From assembly GCF_014838825.1 (NCBI RefSeq), contig NZ_JACYMO010000001.1:248001-312000 (forward strand): 64,000 nucleotides of DNA. Reading direction: 5' to 3'. Below are positions 8,937-17,239 of the stretch, in pieces. Under the pieces are notes generated by a model. The model was given only the letters and a program-made list of their open reading frames with translations, made no database searches and was not told where the DNA came from. Both the position numbers and the translations under genes were made by a program. This stretch comes from Erwinia persicina. Lineage in GTDB: Bacteria; Pseudomonadota; Gammaproteobacteria; Enterobacterales; Enterobacteriaceae. Within the stretch, counting starts at the first letter, position 1; the number at the start of each line of letters is the position of its first letter.

Positions 8937-10028
8937 ATGAGCCAACAACCGATACAATTTGCCTACTGGGTGCCGAACGTTTCTGGCGGCCTGGTGATCA
9001 GCCATATCCCTCAGCGCACCAGCTGGGACGTTGAATACAATCGTAAGCTGGCGCAGATAGCTGAAAAAGCCGGGTTCGACTATGCCCTGACGCAGATCCG
9101 CTTTACCGCAGGCTACGGGGCGGATAACCAGCATGAGTCGGTCAGTTTTTCACAGGCGCTGCTGGGGGCAACGGAAAAACTGAAGGTGATTGCGGCGCTG
9201 CTGCCGGGGCCGTGGAATCCGACGCTGGCCGCCAAACAGATTGCCACCATCAGCCACCTGTCCGGGGCGCGCATCGCCGTCAATATTGTCAGCGGCTGGT
9301 TTCGCGGCGAGTTCACAGCGATTGGCGAACCGTGGCTGGATCATGATGAGCGCTACCGGCGCTCAGAAGAGTTTATCCGCTGCCTGCGCGGCATCTGGCA
9401 GGAGGACGTGTTTAACTTCGCCGGGGATTTCTATCGCTACCGCGACTATTCCCTGAAACCCAAGCCGCTGGAACCACAGCCCGAAATCTTCCAGGGCGGC
9501 AGCTCCCGCGCGGCGCGGGATATGGCGGCGCGCGTGTCCGACTGGTACTTCACCAACGGCAATACGCCGGAGGGCATTCGCCTGCAGGTGGAAGACATCC
9601 GGCAGAAAGCGGCAGAGAACCGGCATCAGGTGAAAGTGGGCGTTAACGGCTTTGTGATTGCCCGCGACAGCGAGCAGGAAGCGCAGCAAGTACTGCAACA
9701 GATCCTCGACCAGGCCAACCCGGATGCGGTAAAAGGGTTCCGGGACGAAGTCAAAAATGCTGGCAGTGCCTCGCCGGAAGGGGAAGGTAACTGGGCGAAA
9801 TCGACGCTGGAGGATCTGGTGCAGTATAACGACGGGTTTAAAACCAATCTTATCGGTACGCCGTTACAGATTGCCCGGCGCATTGTCGCGCTGAAAGCGT
9901 CTGGCGTCAGCCTGATGCTGCTGGGCTTTCTGCATTTTCAGGAAGAGGTTGAATTCTTTGGCCGCGAGGTGATCCCCCTGGTGCGCGAGCTGGAGCAGCA
10001 GCAGCAGCGGGAGCAGCGTCATGGCTGA
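8937..10028 (+). CDS. sfnG: Dimethylsulfone monooxygenase SfnG
   Basis: A 363-residue LLM-class FMNH2-dependent monooxygenase. The stretches FAYWVPNVSGGLVIS, AGFDYALTQIRFTAGYGA, QGGSSRAARDMAARVSDWY and GEGNWAKS match Pseudomonas SfnG, which converts dimethyl sulfone to methanesulfinate and formaldehyde during sulfur starvation. The start at 8937 follows GAGGAAG; an in-frame reading begins 22 codons earlier inside ssuD and is rejected. It lies 10 bases after ssuD and overlaps the next gene by eight bases, so it is operonic. Together with SsuD this gives a route from dimethyl sulfone to sulfite, provided the sulfinate is oxidised to methanesulfonate. Confidence 0.92.
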   Translation: MSQQPIQFAYWVPNVSGGLVISHIPQRTSWDVEYNRKLAQIAEKAGFDYALTQIRFTAGYGADNQHESVSFSQALLGATEKLKVIAALLPGPWNPTLAAKQIATISHLSGARIAVNIVSGWFRGEFTAIGEPWLDHDERYRRSEEFIRCLRGIWQEDVFNFAGDFYRYRDYSLKPKPLEPQPEIFQGGSSRAARDMAARVSDWYFTNGNTPEGIRLQVEDIRQKAAENRHQVKVGVNGFVIARDSEQEAQQVLQQILDQANPDAVKGFRDEVKNAGSASPEGEGNWAKSTLEDLVQYNDGFKTNLIGTPLQIARRIVALKASGVSLMLLGFLHFQEEVEFFGREVIPLVRELEQQQQREQRHG

Positions 10029-11412
10029 ACGTCATATCGTTATCGTCGGCGGCGGCTTTACCGGCACCGCAGTGGCCATCCATCTGGCCAGGCTCGGTCA
10101 CGCCGGGCTGACGGTGACGGTGATAGAACCGCGTTCTCAGCTGGCGCGCGGCGTGGCTTACGGTACCCGGGACCCGTCGCACCGCATCAACGTGCCTGCT
10201 GACCGTATGCAGCTGTCGGCGGCAGAAAAGGGTGATTTTGACCGCTGGTTCCGTGCTTCTCCGGCCTGTCAGTCTGACCCGGAAGCGCGCTGGCACGATG
10301 GCAGCGTCTATCCCCAGCGCGGGCAGTTCGGTGCGTATGTCGCAGAACGCTTCGCCCGTGAGCAGCTGCACTCGCCGGTGCGGCTGCACCATCTCTGCGA
10401 CCGTGCCGTGGCACTGGAGCACGGGGTGGTGCACACGGCCCTGGGGAAACGACTGCATGCGGACGCGGTGGTACTGGCGATCAGTCATCCGCCCCCGGCC
10501 GTGCCACGGGCAGTGGCCCTGGCGCTGGAAGGCCATGCGGGCCTGATTGCTGACCCGTGGCGGCAGGATGCCCTTGCCGGGATCGACCCCGGGGAACGGG
10601 TGGCGATCATGGGCAGCGGGCTGAGTATGTCAGACGTGGTGGCAACGTTACACCGTCACGGGCACCGGGGGCCGGTGGTGGCGTTCTCCCGCCGTGGTCT
10701 GCTGCCACGCCCCAATCTTAGTGGCCCCTTTGACCCCGTGCCGCTGGAATATACTCACAGCGACCCGGTCACTGTGCTGGCGTGGCTGCGCCGCATTCGC
10801 CGCGAGGTCGCGGATGCCGCAGGCCAGGGCCTGCCGTGGCAGCTGGTGCTGGATGATATCCGTCTGAACGGTCAGCGCATCTGGCAGTCACTGCCGCTGC
10901 AGGAACAGCAGCGCTTTCTGCGCCACCTGCGTCCGTGGTGGGACGTCCATCGTTACCGCATCGCGCCGCAGGTCAGCGCCGTGCTGGCCCAGCAGCAGCA
11001 GTGCGGTCAGTTGCGCGTACTGGCCGCACGCCTGACGTCCGTCGCGGCCGCCGGGGACGAAATCGAACTGCACCTGCAGCCGCGCGCGGGGGAGGTACAA
11101 CGCCTGACGGTTGACCGCCTGATCATCACCACCGGCCCGGCACACGGCGGGCTGCTGCACAGCGATGCGCTGCTGCACCAGCTGGCCTCCGCAGGCGTGG
11201 TGCGGGCCGATCCGCTGGGGCTGGGCATTCAGGTCAATGCCCGGTCGCAAACGCTGCGGGCCGATGGCCGGGTCAATCCTCATCTCTATGTCGCCGGCCC
11301 TGCCGCCCGTGCTTATTTTGGTGAGCTGATGGGACTGCCGCAGGTGGCCGAGCATGCCGAAAGCGTCGCCCGGCAGCTGCTGGGGTCAGAGGCGGAGCGA
11401 TGTCCCGCCTGA
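10021..11412 (+). CDS. FAD/NAD(P)-binding oxidoreductase
   Basis: A 463-residue flavoprotein starting with a dinucleotide-binding fold (IVIVGGGFTGTAVAIHLA, glycines at 10-12 and 15). A GVAYGT...HRINVPA region is typical of the NAD_binding_9 family of FAD-NAD(P)-binding proteins. A second glycine-rich segment, MGSGLSMSDVV, near residue 200 suggests a second nucleotide site. It is embedded between sfnG (8-base overlap) and a DmoA-type monooxygenase, so a role in organosulfur oxidation is likely. It does not resemble the small SsuE/MsuE flavin reductases and I cannot assign a reaction. It might supply a redox step (for instance sulfinate to sulfonate) or process another thio-compound. Confidence 0.75.
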   Translation: MAERHIVIVGGGFTGTAVAIHLARLGHAGLTVTVIEPRSQLARGVAYGTRDPSHRINVPADRMQLSAAEKGDFDRWFRASPACQSDPEARWHDGSVYPQRGQFGAYVAERFAREQLHSPVRLHHLCDRAVALEHGVVHTALGKRLHADAVVLAISHPPPAVPRAVALALEGHAGLIADPWRQDALAGIDPGERVAIMGSGLSMSDVVATLHRHGHRGPVVAFSRRGLLPRPNLSGPFDPVPLEYTHSDPVTVLAWLRRIRREVADAAGQGLPWQLVLDDIRLNGQRIWQSLPLQEQQRFLRHLRPWWDVHRYRIAPQVSAVLAQQQQCGQLRVLAARLTSVAAAGDEIELHLQPRAGEVQRLTVDRLIITTGPAHGGLLHSDALLHQLASAGVVRADPLGLGIQVNARSQTLRADGRVNPHLYVAGPAARAYFGELMGLPQVAEHAESVARQLLGSEAERCPA

Positions 11413-11497
11413 TGCCATAACGCCACGTTAATCCCCTGATAAAACATTTCCTGCAGCGGACGGGCTGGATCCGGCCGTGTAAAATTCGGAGCGTACT

Positions 11498-12904
11498 ATG
11501 TCTTCACAACGTGAAATTCGCCTCAATGCTTTTGATATGAACTGCGTCGGCCACCAGTCGCCGGGCCTGTGGGCGCATCCGCGCGATCGCTCCTGGGAGT
11601 ACAAAGACCTCAGCTACTGGACCGATCTGGCCCGGCTGCTGGAGCGAGGCAGGTTCGACGGCCTGTTTATTGCCGATGTGCTGGGCGTCTATGACGTGCT
11701 GAATGGCGATAACGCCGCCGCGATCCGCAATGCGACCCAGGTCCCGGTCAATGATCCCCTGGCGTTGATCACGCCGATGGCGATGGTCACCGAACACCTC
11801 GGATTCGGTCTGACCGCCTCACTGTCGTTTGAGCACCCCTATCCCTTTGCCCGCCGGCTGTCGACGCTCGATCACCTCACCCGCGGGCGCATTGGCTGGA
11901 ATATTGTCACTTCCTATCTGGAGAGCGGCGCACGCAATATCGGCCATCAGTCGCAGACCGATCACGACGCCCGCTACGACTACGCGGACGAATACCTGCA
12001 GGTGGTGTACAAACTGCTGGAGGGCAGCTGGGAGGACGGGGCGATCCTGCGCGACCGCGAGCGTCGCATCTTCAGCGACCCGACGAAGATCCACCCGGTG
12101 AACCATCAGGGCACGTTTTTCCAGGTGCCGGGCATTCACCTGTGCGAACCCTCGCCGCAGCGCACGCCGGTGCTGTATCAGGCCGGGGCCTCCAGCCGGG
12201 GTAAACAGTTTGCCGCCGGACACGCCGAATGTGTATTTGTCGCCGCGCCGTCAAAGGTTCTGCTGAAAAAAACCGTGGCAGATATTCGTCAGCGTGCCGC
12301 AGCGGCCGGGCGTGACCCGCGCAGCATCCTGATCTTTAACCTGCAGACGGTGATTGTCGATGAGACGGATAAAGCGGCGCAGGCCAAATGGCAGGAGTAC
12401 AAAAGCTACGTCAGCTATGAGGGGGCGCTGGCGCTGATCTCCGGCTGGACCGGCATTGACTTCGGCCAGTACCAGCCCGATCAGGTTCTGAAGCATCTGC
12501 ATACCAATGCCATTCAGTCGGCGGTTGAGACCTTCTCTACGGCCGATCCCGACCGCCAGTGGACGGTGCAGGCGCTGGCTGACTGGGTGGGGATCGGTGG
12601 GTTTGGTCCGCTGCTGGTGGGCAGCGCGCAGACCGTGGCCGATGAGCTGCAAAGCTGGGTTGATGAGACCGACGTTGACGGTTTTAACCTGGCCTACGCG
12701 GTGACGCATGAAACCTTCAGCGACGTGGTGACGCATCTGATCCCCGAGCTGCAAAAGCGCGGCGTGTACAAAAAAGAGTACCAGCCGGGAACCCTGCGCG
12801 AAAAGCTGTTCGGCCGTGGCCCGCGGCTGGAAGTGCCGCACCCCGGAGCGACTTATCGTCGTACCGAATCACTCACGACCGCGAAAGACGGGGTGACGCC
12901 ATGA
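11498..12904 (+). CDS. NtaA/SnaA/DmoA-family FMN-dependent monooxygenase
   Basis: A 468-residue LLM-class flavin monooxygenase of the long NtaA/SnaA/DszA/DmoA branch. Recognisable features are RLNAFDMNCVGHQSPGLW at the N terminus, RGRIGWNIVTSYLESGARNIG, LYQAGASSRGKQFAA, and a C-terminal GTLREKLFGRG segment. Characterised members act on dimethyl sulfide, dibenzothiophene sulfone or nitrilotriacetate, so an organosulfur substrate is favoured by the neighbours. GGAG lies seven bases before the ATG. An 85-base gap separates it from the upstream gene, and it overlaps the ABC ATPase gene by ATGA. Substrate unproven. Confidence 0.82.
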   Translation: MSSQREIRLNAFDMNCVGHQSPGLWAHPRDRSWEYKDLSYWTDLARLLERGRFDGLFIADVLGVYDVLNGDNAAAIRNATQVPVNDPLALITPMAMVTEHLGFGLTASLSFEHPYPFARRLSTLDHLTRGRIGWNIVTSYLESGARNIGHQSQTDHDARYDYADEYLQVVYKLLEGSWEDGAILRDRERRIFSDPTKIHPVNHQGTFFQVPGIHLCEPSPQRTPVLYQAGASSRGKQFAAGHAECVFVAAPSKVLLKKTVADIRQRAAAAGRDPRSILIFNLQTVIVDETDKAAQAKWQEYKSYVSYEGALALISGWTGIDFGQYQPDQVLKHLHTNAIQSAVETFSTADPDRQWTVQALADWVGIGGFGPLLVGSAQTVADELQSWVDETDVDGFNLAYAVTHETFSDVVTHLIPELQKRGVYKKEYQPGTLREKLFGRGPRLEVPHPGATYRRTESLTTAKDGVTP

Positions 12905-13914
12905 TAGAGATTGACGGGCTGCATAAACACTATCAGGGATCCGACGGCCGCAGAACGGAGGTGCTGAAGGGGATTTCGCTGACGGTGCCCGCCGCATCCA
13001 TCACGGCGGTGGTGGGGCCGAGCGGTGCCGGGAAGTCGACGCTGGCCAGATGTATCAGCCTGCTGGAGCGACCGGATGCCGGCAGCATCCGCGTCAACGG
13101 TGAGGATCTGTCGCGCCTCTCTGGTGCTGCACTGCGGCGGGAAAGGCGCGCTATCGGCACGGTATTTCAGTCATCGGCGCTGCTGCAGCGCAAAACGGCC
13201 TGGCAGAATGTGGCCCTGCCGCTGGCGTGGCTGGGCGTGGTGCCGGGGCAGATCCAGCGGCATGTTGGTGAGCTGCTGGACAGTGTCGGGCTGTCGGATA
13301 AAGCACATCATTATCCGGCACAACTTTCGGGCGGCCAGCGTCAGCGCGTTGGCATTGCGCGCGCCCTGGCGCTGAAGCCCGCCGTGCTGCTGGCCGATGA
13401 AGCGACGTCAGGTCTGGATCCTGAGGCAACCGGGGCGATCCTGCAGCTGCTGAAACAGTTACGTCAGCAGTTTGGCCTGGCGATTGTGTTAATCACCCAT
13501 GAAATGGATGTGGTGCGCAGCGCCGCCGATGCCGTGGCGGAAATCCGCGACGGCCGGCTGGTGCAGCACGGGGCGCTGCACCAGTTGCTCAGTACCCCAG
13601 ACTCTTCGCTTTCTGCCCAGCTGTTCCCACTGCGCCCGCTTCAGGGGCGCGGCGACCTGCTGCTGGGTCTGACCTGTGCGCCCCCGCTGGCCACCGACTG
13701 GATCAGCCAACTGAGCGTTCACTATGACGTGCAGGTGGATCTGCTGGCGGCACACCTGGAAGAGGTGTCAGGGCAGCTGGCGGGACGGATGCAGATCGCG
13801 GTGCGCTTTAACCAGCGCCCGCTGAACCCGCAGGTGCTGATCGACGCGCTGGCCGTCATGGGCATCCGGGCACAGATCATTGCGGAGCGTCCCCGCTTAC
13901 AGGAGGCCGGATGA
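12901..13914 (+). CDS. Methionine-type ABC transporter ATPase (MetN-like, with NIL domain)
   Basis: A 337-residue ABC ATPase: Walker A GPSGAGKS (39-46), signature LSGGQ (142-146) and Walker B VLLADE (162-167). A C-terminal NIL-type regulatory domain (about 255-330) is characteristic of MetN, in which methionine binding shuts the transporter down. It is translationally coupled to the upstream monooxygenase and the downstream permease (both ATGA overlaps). Sitting in an organosulfur operon without a met gene nearby, it probably serves a methionine-like sulfur compound (such as methionine sulfoxide or sulfone) rather than housekeeping methionine uptake; that is inference. Confidence 0.88.
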   Translation: MIEIDGLHKHYQGSDGRRTEVLKGISLTVPAASITAVVGPSGAGKSTLARCISLLERPDAGSIRVNGEDLSRLSGAALRRERRAIGTVFQSSALLQRKTAWQNVALPLAWLGVVPGQIQRHVGELLDSVGLSDKAHHYPAQLSGGQRQRVGIARALALKPAVLLADEATSGLDPEATGAILQLLKQLRQQFGLAIVLITHEMDVVRSAADAVAEIRDGRLVQHGALHQLLSTPDSSLSAQLFPLRPLQGRGDLLLGLTCAPPLATDWISQLSVHYDVQVDLLAAHLEEVSGQLAGRMQIAVRFNQRPLNPQVLIDALAVMGIRAQIIAERPRLQEAG

Positions 13915-14615
13915 AAGCCGTTGATGTCATCAGCCAGGACACTCCCTGGAACGAGATCCATCTGCTGATGCTGCCTGCCTACGGCGAAACCTGGCTGATG
14001 GTCGGCATCGTGATGCTGTTTGTCATCAGCCTGGGCGGAACGCTGGGCGTGGTGTTGTTCAATACCTCTCGTGGCGGGCTGTTCCCGCAGCCGGGGCTGA
14101 ACCGCAGCCTGAGCTGGCTGGTGAATATCGGCCGTTCTCTGCCATTCCTGGTACTGATGGCCGCGATCATTCCGTTCACCTTCTGGCTAACCGGTACCAC
14201 TATCGGTATTCCGGCGGCCGTGATCCCGATGATTGTTGCCGGTACGCCCTTCTTTGCCCGGCTGGTGGAAAATGCGCTGCGCGAGCTGCCCGCTGACGTC
14301 ACAGCGGTCGGACTGGTTTCCGGCGGCTCACGCTGGCAGGTGATCGCGGGCGCGCAGCTGAGTGAAGCGCTGCCCGCGATTGTCGCCGCCATTACCCTCA
14401 ATGTGATCTCGATGATCGAATATTCCGCGATTGCCGGCACGATTGGCGCGGGTGGTATCGGCTATCTGGCGGTGGTCTATGGCTACCAGCGTTTCGACAA
14501 CCACATCATGATCGCCACCATCCTGGTGCTGATCGGCACTATTCAGCTCATTCAGTTTACTGGCGACCGCGTGGTTGCCGCACTTCAACACGGGCAGGGG
14601 AAAGACGCATCATGA
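13911..14615 (+). CDS. Methionine-type ABC transporter permease (MetI-like)
   Basis: A 234-residue inner-membrane permease with about five helices and an EAA-like cytoplasmic loop (ALRELPADVTAVGLVSGGS, about residues 123-141) that docks with the ATPase. MIEYSAIAGTIGAGGIGYLA near the C terminus is highly typical of MetI. Its start overlaps the ATPase stop and its stop overlaps the binding-protein start (ATGA both times), so the three are produced stoichiometrically. It forms the pore of the MetNIQ-type transporter of the sulfur operon. Confidence 0.9.
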   Translation: MKAVDVISQDTPWNEIHLLMLPAYGETWLMVGIVMLFVISLGGTLGVVLFNTSRGGLFPQPGLNRSLSWLVNIGRSLPFLVLMAAIIPFTFWLTGTTIGIPAAVIPMIVAGTPFFARLVENALRELPADVTAVGLVSGGSRWQVIAGAQLSEALPAIVAAITLNVISMIEYSAIAGTIGAGGIGYLAVVYGYQRFDNHIMIATILVLIGTIQLIQFTGDRVVAALQHGQGKDAS

Positions 14616-15487
14616 CGCAGCCGAATTTTGAACTGAAAAAGAAGAAAGCCTGGCGCTGGCCGGCAGGGATACTGGCTATGGTGCTGATTGGCGCGGGAGT
14701 CGGGTATTTCACCTTCCAGCAGCGACACAGCGTAACTTTTGGCACCACGCTAAAAGTTCACTATGAACCGGCGATGGCGGGAGAACAGCGCCTGATTGAC
14801 TATGTGGGCCAGCATATCGCCCCGGATTATGGCATCAGGCTGGAAGCGGTCGGACTACAGGATCCGGTGCAGGCCGACCGGGCAGTGGCTGAAGGCCAGT
14901 ACGCCGCCACGGTTTATCAGCATCAGTGGTGGCTGAAGCAGGTGGTGGAGGCCAATAAATTCGCTCTGACCCCAACCCTGCCGCTGTTCCAGTGGGCATT
15001 TGGCATTTACTCGGATCGCTACGCGTCAGTTGCCGATTTACCCGACGGGGCGGTCATTGTCGTGCCGAACGACGGCGCTAACCAGGCCCAGGCGCTGTGG
15101 CTGTTGCAGCGCATCGGACTGATTGGTCTTAATCCGGCGGTCGAGCCGCGAACGGCAAAACTGAAAGATATAAAAGAGAATCCGCATCACTTCACTTTTA
15201 AAGAACTCGATCTGTTAACTATGCCGCGCACCTTAAATTCGGTGGATGCCGCTATTGGTTATGTGGCTCAGTTTGATGCCGGGAAAGTTTCCCGCAGTAA
15301 AGGCATATTATTCCCGCCGGCGCCGCAGACGTTTGCCTCACAGTTGGTGATTGGTACGCCTTATTTAAATGATGAAAATATTATCAAATTAAAAAAAGCG
15401 TTTGCCGACCCACGTGTTCAGCAGTGGTTGAAAGAAACCCGCGATCCGCTAGTACAGGGGGTGTTGGTTCCTGTATCATTAAAATGA
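14612..15487 (+). CDS. MetQ/NlpA-family binding protein with uncleaved N-terminal anchor
   Basis: A 291-residue substrate-binding protein of the MetQ (Lipoprotein_9) family: LKVHYEPAMAGEQRLIDYVG, PLFQWAFGIYSDRYASV, GAVIVVPNDGANQAQALWLL. Classical MetQ is a lipoprotein; here there is no lipobox cysteine. A KKKK-containing start precedes a single hydrophobic helix (about 15-33), suggesting a membrane-anchored, uncleaved protein. It is last in the ABC trio and translationally coupled to the permease. Loss of the lipid anchor is unusual for this family. The ligand is probably a sulfur amino acid relative, inferred from the operon. Confidence 0.85.
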   Translation: MTQPNFELKKKKAWRWPAGILAMVLIGAGVGYFTFQQRHSVTFGTTLKVHYEPAMAGEQRLIDYVGQHIAPDYGIRLEAVGLQDPVQADRAVAEGQYAATVYQHQWWLKQVVEANKFALTPTLPLFQWAFGIYSDRYASVADLPDGAVIVVPNDGANQAQALWLLQRIGLIGLNPAVEPRTAKLKDIKENPHHFTFKELDLLTMPRTLNSVDAAIGYVAQFDAGKVSRSKGILFPPAPQTFASQLVIGTPYLNDENIIKLKKAFADPRVQQWLKETRDPLVQGVLVPVSLK

Positions 15488-15594
15488 CAATGCTGTAAGT
15501 TATTTTAATTCAACCCGTTGTGTTCGCGCAGGTGATGCGGGCTTTTCAGGTTTTATCCGGATTATTTATTTCAGTGTCGAGCTGTTCATATTCT

Positions 15595-15632
15595 CCCCCT
15601 CTGTCGGTGGCAGGGGGTATTTGCGTTATTTT
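15595..15632 (+). terminator. Weak candidate terminator after the sulfur operon
   Basis: CCCCCT (15595-15600) can pair with AGGGGG (15612-15617) across an 11-base loop, followed by an interrupted T-rich run (TATTTGCGTTATTTTATT). It is placed sensibly, 108 bases after the MetQ-like stop, but the U tract is poor. The rest of the 288-base gap (15488-15775) is AT-rich and presumably holds the promoter of the following MFS gene. Confidence 0.35.
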
Positions 15633-15775
15633 ATTATGAGGGTGGTTATATTCATCGCTAAAGGCTTATGACGTTATTGCACAATCAAATCATTTTTCCT
15701 TGTTTGTTATGATACACCATTCTCTTTATAACCGTTGTGTTGTCAGTCATTAAAATAATATGAGATGGGGATAAT

Positions 15776-17239
15776 ATGAGTACATTAAATATTGACGATG
15801 GCATGGCATTACCGCCATCCGATTCAACACCGGTTCGATCCGTTAGTGATGTCGCCAGGTTGATTAATTCCAGCACGCGTAAAAACAGTTATGCGCGTTG
15901 GATTGTTTTTCTGGCGCTGGGCGGCGTATTTCTCGACGCCTACGATCTGACCACGCTGTCATACGGTATTGACGATGTGGTGAAAGAGTTCGGTCTGACG
16001 CCAGCCATTACCGGGCTGGTCACTTCATCGATCATGATCGGCACTATCGCCGGCAACCTGCTGGGCGGCTGGCTGACCGATAAATACGGTCGCTACTCGG
16101 TATTTATGGCCGATATGCTGTTCTTCGTGGTCTCCGCTATCGCCGCCGGGCTGGCACCCAATGTCTGGGTATTGATCGGGGCACGGTTTCTGATGGGGAT
16201 TGGCGTCGGCATCGATCTGCCGGTCGCTATGGCCTACCTGGCTGAATTCTCAAAATTCAGCGGGAAGGGCAACAAAGCCGCGCGACTGGCGGCCTGGTGT
16301 CCGATGTGGTACGCCGCGTCATCCGCCTGTTTCTTTATTATTTTTGCGCTCTATTTTCTGCTGCCTGCAGAACACGCTGACTGGCTGTGGCGCGCCTCGC
16401 TGCTGTTTGGCGCGGTCCCTGCACTGCTGATCATTGCGGTACGCAGCAAATTTATGAATGAATCCCCGCTGTGGGCCGCAAATCAGGGAGACCTGAAGGG
16501 GGCCGCCCGCATTCTGCGCGACGCCTACGGCATCACCGCCCACGCTGCAGAACCGGACGCGCAGGCACCGGTAAAACCTGCGGCCCCCAAAGTCAGTTTT
16601 CGCGTGCTGTTCCAGAAACCGTACCGCGAACGCACCCTGGTCACTGCCGTAATGAATATCTGTATCTCGTTTGAATACACCGCGATTGCGTTTTTCCTGC
16701 CATCGATCCTCGCCCGGTTCCTTGGTGCGGGCGTATTTGAAACCCTGTCGGCGTCGCTGGGGCTGAATGCGCTGTTTGCCTTTACCGGCGGCCTGCTGGG
16801 GATGCGGCTGGCGTGGAAGTATCCGTCGCGTCACGTGGCCATTGCCGGTTTTGGCCTGCAGTTTATTGCCCTGATTTCGCTGGCGCTGGTGGGGCACCCG
16901 ACGGCCGCCGCCGGGGTGGTGTTCGCCATCCTGATGCTCGGCCTGTGGCTGTTTGCCGAGGGCTTTGGCCCGGGGGCACAGATGATGATCTATCCGGCTC
17001 TCTCTTACCCGACCCATATTCGTGCTACCGGCGTCGGCTTTGGCCGCTCGCTGTCCGGCGTTGGCAGTGCGCTGGCTTTGTTTATTCTGCCGATTTTGCA
17101 GGCCGCCTTTGGTACCAATATGTTCTGGATTGTCTCGCTGGCCGCGATTATTCCGATTATTTTCCTGCTGGCGGTCCGCTTCGAGCCGACCCGGCAGGAC
17201 ATCGATGACCCCGCTGAAAATGGAGATGCCCATGTCTGA
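15776..17239 (+). CDS. MFS transporter (metabolite permease) linked to SfnB-like gene
   Basis: A 487-residue, twelve-helix carrier. The N-terminal FLDAYDLTTLSYGIDDV and GGWLTDKYGRYSVFMADM are MFS motifs of the sugar/aromatic-acid-like branch; LMGIGVGIDLPVAMAYLAEF forms helix 4. A long central loop (about 245-275, rich in Ala/Pro) separates the halves. It overlaps the SfnB-like gene by eight bases, so the pair is one unit and the carrier probably moves the compound that the flavoprotein oxidises. A -10-like TATGAT at 15708-15713 lacks a good -35. The substrate is unknown; an organosulfur compound fits the neighbourhood. Confidence 0.85.
   Translation: MSTLNIDDGMALPPSDSTPVRSVSDVARLINSSTRKNSYARWIVFLALGGVFLDAYDLTTLSYGIDDVVKEFGLTPAITGLVTSSIMIGTIAGNLLGGWLTDKYGRYSVFMADMLFFVVSAIAAGLAPNVWVLIGARFLMGIGVGIDLPVAMAYLAEFSKFSGKGNKAARLAAWCPMWYAASSACFFIIFALYFLLPAEHADWLWRASLLFGAVPALLIIAVRSKFMNESPLWAANQGDLKGAARILRDAYGITAHAAEPDAQAPVKPAAPKVSFRVLFQKPYRERTLVTAVMNICISFEYTAIAFFLPSILARFLGAGVFETLSASLGLNALFAFTGGLLGMRLAWKYPSRHVAIAGFGLQFIALISLALVGHPTAAAGVVFAILMLGLWLFAEGFGPGAQMMIYPALSYPTHIRATGVGFGRSLSGVGSALALFILPILQAAFGTNMFWIVSLAAIIPIIFLLAVRFEPTRQDIDDPAENGDAHV

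Noticed and set aside
15606-15624. TGGCA...TTGC resembling a second sigma-54 promoter before the MFS gene
   Set aside because: The GG-to-GC spacing is two bases too long for sigma-54 recognition.
16319-17233. 304-codon minus-strand frame across the MFS gene at 15776
   Set aside because: It overlies a well-supported MFS gene, has atypical amino-acid composition and no ribosome-binding site.
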